A stretch of DNA of 21,636 bases, taken from an uncultured bacterium. Its GTDB lineage: Bacteria > Desulfobacterota > Desulfobulbia > Desulfobulbales > Desulfobulbaceae. Position numbers and translations under genes: made by a program. Under the pieces are notes generated by a model, which searched no databases, was not told the DNA's origin, and saw only the letters and a program-made list of their open reading frames with translations. The stretch lies in contig CAIMMA010000340.1 in the NCBI GenBank assembly GCA_903842475.1, positions 1 through 21,636 of the forward strand, read 5' to 3'. Of the stretch, positions 15,075 through 21,636 are shown piece after piece (positions within the stretch are counted from its first letter, which is position 1; each line of letters opens with the position of its first letter).

Positions 15075-17081
15075 TTACGCTTTTTCCCCGCCCCCGAACC
15101 CCGGCAGCTCCGGCGGCATGATCACCGGTTTCTTGGGCGTACCGGTGATGTCGGTGACCCGGCGGACCGTGCGGTTGGCGATCCGTTTGCCCTTGGCGCT
15201 CGCTCCCTTGATCAGGTAGTCGTCGAGCTCGATTTCCACGGCGTTGTGCTTGGCCCGGGCCGAAGGCGCCAGGCTGGCCCGCACCCGTAAACCTTCTTTG
15301 CCCAGGAGCAGCAGGAGGATGGTGGAGCGCTTGTCAGCTTCGAACAACCGGTATTCCCGGTTGAGGATGAACTTAGGGGTGGCGAAGCGTTTGGCGTAGG
15401 CCAGGTTTTCCGGGCCGTGGCGATAGATCAGATTGAATACCTGCTCGCCCCGTACCACCCCCATCCAATAGAGGTCCGGGCCGACAAAGAGCTTGTCGGG
15501 CACCGGCACCACCTTGTAGAGCCCGTCCTTGAAGATCAGCAGCACGCGGTCGTATTCGGAGCAGCAGACTTCCAGGTCATGGGTCTGTTCCTCGGTCTTG
15601 ATCCGATGGCCGATGAAGCCGCTTTCCCGGTGGTAGGCCACATGGAGATTGGCCAGCGCCGCCGAGCGGGCGTCAATCTCGTCAAAGGCGCGCAGCTCGC
15701 TCTGGCGGGGAAACATCGGCCCGTATTTGGCCAGCATAGCCGCGATCGAATCAATGGTGAACCTGACCATGTCGGTGAGGTGCGCCTTGATCTGGGCAAT
15801 ACTTTTTTCAATCTCGCGCAGTTCCTTTTCCTGGCGGTTGATGTCGAAACGGGTGATGCGGCGGATCTTGATCTCCAGCAGCCGCTCGATATCTTCGGTG
15901 GTGAGCTTGCGTTGCAGTTCCTCGGCAAAGGGGGCCAGCGCGAGGCGGATGGTGCTGATCACCGCCTTGTAATTGATTTTTTCCTCGATCTCCTTGTACA
16001 AGCGCTCTTCGATGAAGATCTGCTCGAGTTTGCGGGCATGCCATTTTTCTTCAAGCCGGCCCAATTCGATGGTCAGTTCGCGTTCCAGGTTTTTGAGCAG
16101 CCGGTCGGTATTGCGTTTGAGAACCTCCTCCACCTCCATCTGCCGCGGCATATTCTCGACAATGGTCACCAGGCTCGGCGAGACGCTCAGCTCGCAATCG
16201 GTGAAGGCATAAAGAGCGTCGATGGTCTCCTCGGCGAGCACGCCGCGGGCCAGCTTGATCTCGACTTCGACCTTCTCGGCGGTGTAATCGTTGATCGAGG
16301 CGATTTTGAGCTTGCCGGCCTTGGCCGCCTTTTCGATGGATTCGATCAGCGACTGGGTGGTGATGTTGTAGGGCAGTTCGGTGATCACAATGGTTTTGGC
16401 GTCCGGCTGCTCCAGCTTCACCCGGCAATTGAGGCGGCCGTTGCCGTGATTGTAGTCGGCGGCATCGATGATCCCGCCCCTGGGGAAATCGGGATAGAGG
16501 GTGATTTCCTTGCCCTGAAGGTAATCGATCTGGGCCTGGAGCAGTTCGCCAAAATTGTGCGGCATGATTTTGGTGGCCATGCCCACGGCAATGCCTTCGG
16601 CGCCGAGCAGCAGGAGCAGGGGGATCTTGGCCGGCAAACTGACCGGTTCCTGCATGCGGCCGTCGTAGGAGTCTACGAATTCGGTCAGATCCTTGTTGAA
16701 CAGGGCCTCGCGGGCGAGCGGCGACAGCCGGCATTCGATATAGCGGGCCGCCGAGGCCTGGTCGCCGGTGAAGATGTTGCCGAAGTTGCCCTGGCGGTCG
16801 ATGAGCAGCCCCTTGTTGGCCAGGTTGACCAGGGCGGCGAAGATCGACTGGTCGCCATGGGGGTGGAGCTTCATGGTCTCGCCGACCACGTTGGCCACCT
16901 TGTGATAGCGGCCGTCGTCCATGTTGTGCAGGGTCTGCAAGAACCGCCGCTGCACCGGTTTGAGGCCGTCGTCGACATCCGGGATGGCCCGTTCGCGGAT
17001 CACATACGAGGTGTAATCAAGGAAGTTGGTGTCAAACAGCTGATGCAGCTTACCGCGCTGCCGCTCTCCAGTCTCGCTCAT
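15075..17081 (-). CDS. parC: DNA topoisomerase IV subunit A
   Basis: It is a 668-residue type IIA topoisomerase breakage-reunion subunit that works with ParE to decatenate and relax DNA. The winged-helix/tower region holds the catalytic Tyr114 in AARYIECRL, preceded by the conserved HPHGD (73-77), and GIAVGMAT (163-170). A long coiled-coil gate covers about 330-450. The C-terminal part after about 490 is short, with only about 180 residues, and lacks the QRRGGKG GyrA box, which argues for topoisomerase IV rather than gyrase. At the quinolone-determining positions it has Gln78 and Ala82 in place of the usual Ser and acidic residue. Its ATG overlaps the parE stop by 4 bases, so the two are co-translated. 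The alternative name, a second GyrA-like protein, cannot be excluded without seeing the rest of the genome. Confidence 0.93.
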   Translation of the reverse strand: MSETGERQRGKLHQLFDTNFLDYTSYVIRERAIPDVDDGLKPVQRRFLQTLHNMDDGRYHKVANVVGETMKLHPHGDQSIFAALVNLANKGLLIDRQGNFGNIFTGDQASAARYIECRLSPLAREALFNKDLTEFVDSYDGRMQEPVSLPAKIPLLLLLGAEGIAVGMATKIMPHNFGELLQAQIDYLQGKEITLYPDFPRGGIIDAADYNHGNGRLNCRVKLEQPDAKTIVITELPYNITTQSLIESIEKAAKAGKLKIASINDYTAEKVEVEIKLARGVLAEETIDALYAFTDCELSVSPSLVTIVENMPRQMEVEEVLKRNTDRLLKNLERELTIELGRLEEKWHARKLEQIFIEERLYKEIEEKINYKAVISTIRLALAPFAEELQRKLTTEDIERLLEIKIRRITRFDINRQEKELREIEKSIAQIKAHLTDMVRFTIDSIAAMLAKYGPMFPRQSELRAFDEIDARSAALANLHVAYHRESGFIGHRIKTEEQTHDLEVCCSEYDRVLLIFKDGLYKVVPVPDKLFVGPDLYWMGVVRGEQVFNLIYRHGPENLAYAKRFATPKFILNREYRLFEADKRSTILLLLLGKEGLRVRASLAPSARAKHNAVEIELDDYLIKGASAKGKRIANRTVRRVTDITGTPKKPVIMPPELPGFGGGEKA

Positions 17082-18910
17082 GCCGGCCTCAAAATGAGAT
17101 GTTCCATGATGTACTGCTTGCGTTCCGGGGTGTTCTTGCCCATGTAGAATTTGAGCACCCGGCTCACCTCGCTTAAGGAGTCGATCCGTACCTGTTTGAG
17201 CCGCATGTCGGCGCCGATGAACTGTTTGAACTCGGGCGGCGAGATCTCGCCCAGTCCCTTGAAGCGGGTCATTTCAATACTGCGGTCGGCCTTGCTCTTG
17301 CCCTTGAGGGCGACAATTGCCTCCTCCATGTCCTGATCGGAATAGCAGTAGAAGGTTTTTTCTTTATTGCGCACCCGGAAGATGGGGGTTTCGAGGATGT
17401 AGACCCGTTCATGTTTGATCAGGGGCTCGAAGTAGTGGAGGAAGAAGGTGAGCAGCAGGTTGCGGATATGGAGACCGTCGACGTCGGCGTCGGTGGCGAG
17501 GATGACCTTGTCGAAGCGGAGGCTGGCGATTGAATCCTCAATGTCGAGGGCCTGCATCAGCGAGTACATTTCCTCGTTTTTGTAGAGCACGTCGAGTCGC
17601 TGGCCCAGGACATTCATCGGCTTGCCCTTGAGGGAAAAGACCGCCTGGGTCATGGGGTCGCGGCTGCTGACGATCGAGCCGGCGGCGGACTGGCCCTCGG
17701 TGATGAACAGCATGTTCTCGCGACCCTCTTTGGATGCGTTGCCGCGGGTGGGATGGTGCTTGCAGTCCTTGAGCTGGGGGATCTTGAAAGCGATCTTTTT
17801 AGCCTTGGCCTTGGCGTCGCGGCGCACCGACTGCAGTTCGCGGCGGATCCGTTCGTTGCGCTGGACCTTGTCGACAAAGACCTCGGCGGTCTCGGGGAAT
17901 TTATAGAGATGGGTGGCCACCGCATCCTTGACGGTATTGACGATGCCGGCGCGGATATCGGTGTTGCCGAGTTTGTTTTTGGTCTGCGACTCGAACACCG
18001 GGTCCTGGACCTTGACCGCCAGAATACCGACAATGCCGTCGCGAACATCGAGCCCGTTGAATTTTTTGCCGGTGAATTCGTTGATGCCTTTGAGGATGCC
18101 CTCGCGGAAGGCGGAAAGATGGGTGCCGCCCTCGCTGGTATAGGTGCCGTTGACAAACGAGAAATAAGATTCTCCGTAGTCGTCAGTGTGGGTGAAGGCA
18201 AATTCGAGTCCCTTGTCGGCAAAATGGACCGGCGGGTAGATTCGTTCGCTGCTGACCTCGCGGTCAAGCAGATCCAGCAGCCCGTTTTTGGAGAAATAGA
18301 GGTCGTTGTCGAGGTAGAGGCACAAGCCCGCATTGAGGTAGGCATAGCGCCAGAGCCGTTGGTCCACGTATTGCGGATCGAACCGATAGCCTGGGAAGAG
18401 GTGCTCGTCGGGGAGGAATTCCACCAGAGTACCGTTTTTTTCCTTGGTCTCGCCTTCTTCCTCGTGCTCCAGCACCCCCCGGATGAATACCGCTTTCTTA
18501 TAGCAGCCGTCGCGGAAGGCAAAAACGGTGAAACTGCTGGACAGGGCGTTGACCGCCTTGGTGCCCACCCCGTTGAGGCCCACGGAAAATTGGAAGACTT
18601 CGGTGTTGTATTTGGCGCCGGTGTTGATCACCGAGACGCATTCGACCACCTTGCCCAGCGGGATGCCGCGGCCGAAATCGCGGACCCGGCAGAGGCCGTT
18701 TTCGTCAATGGCGATATCGATCCGCTTGCCGCAGCCCATGATGAATTCATCGACCGCATTGTCCAGGATCTCTTTGAGCAGGATATAGATGCCGTCGTCC
18801 GGATGCGAACCATCGCCAAGGCGGCCGATATACATGCCCGGCCGTTTGCGGATATGCTCGAGCGAACTTAAAGTTTTTATCTTGGATTCGTCGTACTGAT
18901 GGGCTGTCAT
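17078..18910 (-). CDS. parE: DNA topoisomerase IV subunit B
   Basis: It is the 610-residue ATPase/TOPRIM subunit of topoisomerase IV. The GHKL ATP site has the catalytic Glu47 and Asn51 in KEILDNAVDEF, DFGRGIPL (78-85) and LNGVGTKAVNAL (112-123); the transducer loop lysine lies in ESQTKNKLGN (307-316). The TOPRIM domain has EGQSA (405-409, in place of the common EGDSA/EGESA) and DADVDG (474-479); TRFKGLGE (548-555) follows. The length of about 610 fits ParE rather than the approximately 800-residue GyrB of proteobacteria. It starts MTAHQYDESK, directly before the conserved HIRKRPGMYIG; no strong Shine-Dalgarno is visible. It is the first gene of the parE-parC pair. Confidence 0.94.
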   Translation of the reverse strand: MTAHQYDESKIKTLSSLEHIRKRPGMYIGRLGDGSHPDDGIYILLKEILDNAVDEFIMGCGKRIDIAIDENGLCRVRDFGRGIPLGKVVECVSVINTGAKYNTEVFQFSVGLNGVGTKAVNALSSSFTVFAFRDGCYKKAVFIRGVLEHEEEGETKEKNGTLVEFLPDEHLFPGYRFDPQYVDQRLWRYAYLNAGLCLYLDNDLYFSKNGLLDLLDREVSSERIYPPVHFADKGLEFAFTHTDDYGESYFSFVNGTYTSEGGTHLSAFREGILKGINEFTGKKFNGLDVRDGIVGILAVKVQDPVFESQTKNKLGNTDIRAGIVNTVKDAVATHLYKFPETAEVFVDKVQRNERIRRELQSVRRDAKAKAKKIAFKIPQLKDCKHHPTRGNASKEGRENMLFITEGQSAAGSIVSSRDPMTQAVFSLKGKPMNVLGQRLDVLYKNEEMYSLMQALDIEDSIASLRFDKVILATDADVDGLHIRNLLLTFFLHYFEPLIKHERVYILETPIFRVRNKEKTFYCYSDQDMEEAIVALKGKSKADRSIEMTRFKGLGEISPPEFKQFIGADMRLKQVRIDSLSEVSRVLKFYMGKNTPERKQYIMEHLILRPA

Positions 18911-18984
18911 GGACGGTTTCGGTTGCAGTTAAATGAGCGATGGGAGCGTTTATTCGGGATAAAAGGATCGGCGGGGCGCACTGT

Positions 18985-19005
18985 ACTTGCCTGACTCCGG
19001 CAAGT
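18985..19005. terminator. Hairpin between the zinc-ribbon gene and parE
   Basis: ACTTGCC (18985-18991) and GGCAAGT (18999-19005) form a perfect 7-base-pair stem with a 7-base loop. It lies downstream of the - strand zinc-ribbon gene and upstream of parE. No T run follows on the - strand, so intrinsic termination is only a possibility; it could also be a regulatory hairpin in the parE leader. Confidence 0.35.
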
Positions 19006-19048
19006 CAAAGGATAAGCGCAGATCCGTTCCAGGGCGACCAGGGGGAGC

Positions 19049-19258
19049 TCACTCCATCATGTGAACCCGTTCACAATCCGGACAGATCCAGGTCGGTCCG
19101 TTGCTGATCCCCCATTTGTTCTCCTCGAAGCAGTCGGGGCAGATCTGGAAACCGCAACCGCAGTTCCAGCAGAAGGGTTTTTCCTGTTTGCAGCAGTGGC
19201 AGCGGAATTCTTTTTTAGCCCGGCGCTTGCGTCCCGGTTTGTCAGGGTCGGCGGTCAT
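19049..19258 (-). CDS. Cys-rich zinc-ribbon miniprotein
   Basis: This is a 69-residue protein with ten cysteines, in a basic N-terminal tail (RKRRAKKEF) followed by CHCC (20-23), CWNCGCGFQICPDC (30-43) and CPDC (59-62). The spacing supports at least two tetracysteine metal sites, as in zinc ribbons or small rubredoxin-like knuckles. The function is unknown; nucleic-acid or protein binding is plausible for such proteins. It starts 3 bases after the cutA stop on the same strand, so the two are almost certainly co-transcribed. Confidence 0.8.
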   Translation of the reverse strand: MTADPDKPGRKRRAKKEFRCHCCKQEKPFCWNCGCGFQICPDCFEENKWGISNGPTWICPDCERVHMME

Positions 19259-19261
19259 CGG

Positions 19262-19591
19262 TCAGTTGTGCTCATGCGGTGTAAGTTCCTGTTCCATCCA
19301 GGCCAGATAGCTCTCTGCGCCGGCAATCACCGGCATGGCAAGAATTTCCGGAATCTGGTAGGGATGATTGGCCCGAATGGCCCGGCAAACTTCTGGGAAA
19401 AGGTCGTGGCGGGTTTTTATGGTGCAGACCATCTCTTCGCTCTGTTCGATCTTGCCCTGCCAGTGGTACCATGAACTGCAGGGGCTGATCTGGACGCAGG
19501 CCGCCAGCCGCTGTTCCAGCAGGCTGGCTGCCAGTTGTTCCGCTGTGGTGCGGTCGGCCACGGTGGTGACCACCTGGATGTAGGATGCCAT
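19262..19591 (-). CDS. cutA: CutA divalent-cation tolerance family protein
   Basis: It is a small cytoplasmic trimeric protein of the PII-like CutA1 fold, linked to copper and other divalent-cation tolerance in E. coli although its exact role is debated. The start was placed at the ATG 19591-19589 (109 residues) rather than at an in-frame start at 19627, because family members begin at the first strand, here SYIQVVTTV. Family hallmarks are RLAACVQI, the YHWQGKIEQSEE strand-turn, and the HPYQIPEILAMPV stretch. The zinc-ribbon gene follows after 3 bases. Both face away from coaX, sharing the upstream intergenic region. Confidence 0.92.
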   Translation of the reverse strand: MASYIQVVTTVADRTTAEQLAASLLEQRLAACVQISPCSSWYHWQGKIEQSEEMVCTIKTRHDLFPEVCRAIRANHPYQIPEILAMPVIAGAESYLAWMEQELTPHEHN

Positions 19592-19733
19592 TGGTTGCTC
19601 CAGTGAAAAAAGGCCGCAGCACAGCACGGCTCAGCTCGGGGTGGAATATTTTTACAAATTGGAATATCTTACCAGCGCTTTAAAAAAAATCAAACCTCTG
19701 CTTGCTTCTCTAACTGTTCAACCAGGTGATTCT
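19592..19733. promoter_or_regulatory. Divergent promoter region between cutA and coaX
   Basis: The two transcription units diverge from this 142-base gap, so a promoter for each is expected here. The right half is AT-rich (19646-19690, including a run of eight As at 19682-19689). I could not pick a convincing -35/-10 pair for either direction. AGGTG at 19724-19728 is the coaX ribosome site. Confidence 0.4.
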
Positions 19734-20523
<790 letters not shown>

Positions 20524-20531
<8 letters not shown>

Positions 20532-21462
20532 ACGACCGATCCTGCCACCCCGACTGCAGCGCGGCGACACCATCGGCCTGCTCTGCCCGGCCGGGCCGGT
20601 GCGGGAGATGGAGCATCTCTATGCGGGCGTCCGCTTGATCAAGGCCATGGGGTTCAAGGTCAAGGTCCAGGGGATCGCCGAACCCAGGCAGGGCTATCTT
20701 GCCGACAGTGATGCCCAGCGGGCGGGGAACCTTCATGCGCTCTGGGCCGACGAGGAGGTCAGGGCGGTGCTGGCCATCCGGGGCGGGTACGGCTGTCTGC
20801 GGCTGATGCCTCTCTTGGATATGGATTTGTTCCGGGATCACCCCAAATTCCTCATCGGCTTCAGTGATGTCACCGTGCTACTCAACGGACTGCTGCATCA
20901 GGCTGGACTCGTATCCCTCCACGGGCCGGTGGCGACTTCGTTGGCTCGGAGCGACGAAGCGAGCGTTGCCTCCCTTTTTACCCTGCTTACCGGTGACTTT
21001 CCCGAGCGCATCCGCCCCAAGGGACTGGAAATTCTGCGCGCCGGCACGGGCAAGGGGCGGCTGATCGGCGGCAACCTGACCTCGTTGGTGCATCTGCTGG
21101 CCACTCCCTGGGACCGGGACTGGGATGGCTGCATCCTCTTGCTTGAAGACACCAATGAGCCCATGTACCGTCTGGACCGGATGTTGACCCAACTGGCGCT
21201 GGCCGGGCGACTGGAACGATTGGCCGGGTTGCTGCTCGGCAGCTTTGATGCGGGCAACAACGACCAGGCGGCCGCCCTGCGTCTTCAGGAAGCCGTCTGG
21301 GCAAGGGTTGTGGAGCTGGCGGGACCGGGGTATCCGATCTGGGCCGCTTTCCCCTCGGGCCATCAGAATAAAAATCTGACCTTGCCCATCGGCATGGAGG
21401 CGGTCATGGAGTCCGCCAGCGGCACCCTCGGCTTGTTGCCTCATTCCGTTGAGATGAGCTGA
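20524..21462 (+). CDS. ldcA: LD-carboxypeptidase, peptidase family S66
   Basis: It is a 312-residue cytoplasmic enzyme that removes the terminal D-alanine from murein tetrapeptides during peptidoglycan recycling. The S66 triad is visible: Ser114 in IGFSDVT, Glu208 in LLLEDTNE, and His280 in FPSGHQNKNLTLPIG, matching Ser115/Glu217/His285 of the Pseudomonas enzyme in order and spacing. Other family signs are CPAGPV near the N-terminus, AIRGGYG (84-90) and LIGGNLTSL (180-188). The ATG lies within the coaX end (8-base overlap) with no clear ribosome site of its own, so translational coupling to coaX is likely. The family is close to microcin C self-immunity protein MccF, but the housekeeping neighbour makes the recycling role more likely. 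Confidence 0.92.
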
Positions 21463-21476
21463 GCCGCTGCCGAACG

Positions 21477-21498
21477 ATCATGCCAAATCCAGCATGAT
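21477..21498 (+). terminator. Hairpin after ldcA, possible terminator
   Basis: ATCATGC (21477-21483) and GCATGAT (21492-21498) form a perfect 7-base-pair stem with an 8-base loop, 15 bases after the ldcA stop. It is followed by ACAATTTAATCC, which has no proper T run, so termination is plausible but weakly supported. Confidence 0.4.
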
Positions 21499-21549
21499 AC
21501 AATTTAATCCAGACGTTAGTCATTGGATCCAAGGAATGTTGATCAGCTT

Positions 21550-21591
21550 GGAATAATGACCCCGCTCTGTTACCCACTCCGTGGTCATTCC
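21550..21591. repeat. Bulged inverted repeat near the right edge
   Basis: GGAATAATGACC (21550-21561) can pair with GGTCATTCC (21583-21591) with a three-base bulge, enclosing a 21-base loop. No gene is visible from 21463 to the window end. It may be a structured mobile-element end or belong to the next gene outside the window. Confidence 0.5.
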
Positions 21592-21636
21592 AACACCGAG
21601 GTAGAGGATGAGGATTTCAAAGGGGTCTTTCCCCCC

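Noticed and set aside
15417..17147. 576-codon open frame on the + strand
   Set aside because: It lies fully antisense to parC and the start of its region is explained by that gene's strong codon bias; the translation is Gly/Asp/His/Leu-rich with no recognisable domain.
17753..18871. 372-codon open frame on the + strand
   Set aside because: Antisense to parE, whose motifs are unambiguous; the translation shows mirror-frame composition only.
19641..19733. N-terminal extension of coaX by 31 codons
   Set aside because: The extension has no ribosome site and no counterpart in the family, whereas the ATG at 19734 has AGGTG upstream and begins with the phosphate-binding motif.

Overview
The window looks like a piece of chromosome from a Gram-negative, Desulfobacterota-like (former Deltaproteobacteria) organism. 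This is an inference from the mixture of genes (ParE/ParC pair, CoaX, CutA, LD-carboxypeptidase), the many exported and lipid-anchored proteins, and overall gene style; no rRNA or other taxonomic marker is present, so the assignment is tentative. No tRNA, rRNA or CRISPR array was seen.

Layout. (1) 1-4690, + strand: a very large multidomain gene, open at the left edge, with Ig/PKD-like beta domains, a six-cysteine domain, TPR-like helices, a Pro/Thr/Gln linker and a C-terminal beta domain. (2) 4894-13838, + strand: seven closely spaced genes, probably one operon, in visibly more AT-rich DNA: a secreted FGE/SUMF1-fold protein without catalytic cysteines, a glycine-zipper lipoprotein, a small coiled-coil lipoprotein, a PDZ-S41 (CTP-type) protease, an SH3-like/von Willebrand A protein, an ABC ATPase and an FtsX/MacB-type permease. 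(3) 13839-15074: a scar with no intact gene, holding an IS21 IstA fragment fused in frame to a decayed calcium-repeat protein on the - strand, two short tandem repeats, and a GC-rich stretch. (4) 15075-18910, - strand: parE-parC (topoisomerase IV), overlapping by 4 bp. (5) 19049-19591, - strand: a Cys-rich zinc-ribbon miniprotein and cutA. (6) 19734-21462, + strand: coaX and ldcA, overlapping by 8 bp, then a hairpin-bearing tail.

The most interesting part is region 2. Its FGE-like protein, lipoproteins, PpkA-like periplasmic vWA protein, ABC ATPase and FtsX permease match, part for part, the envelope half of the threonine phosphorylation pathway of type VI secretion (TagQ, TagR, TagT, TagS and the periplasmic vWA half of PpkA). 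No kinase, phosphatase, FHA protein or T6SS structural gene lies in the window, and a CTP-type protease has been added. I read it as a stand-alone periplasmic sensing or envelope-remodelling module built from TPP parts, possibly with the giant upstream protein as a partner. This reading rests on motifs and gene order, not on any database search.
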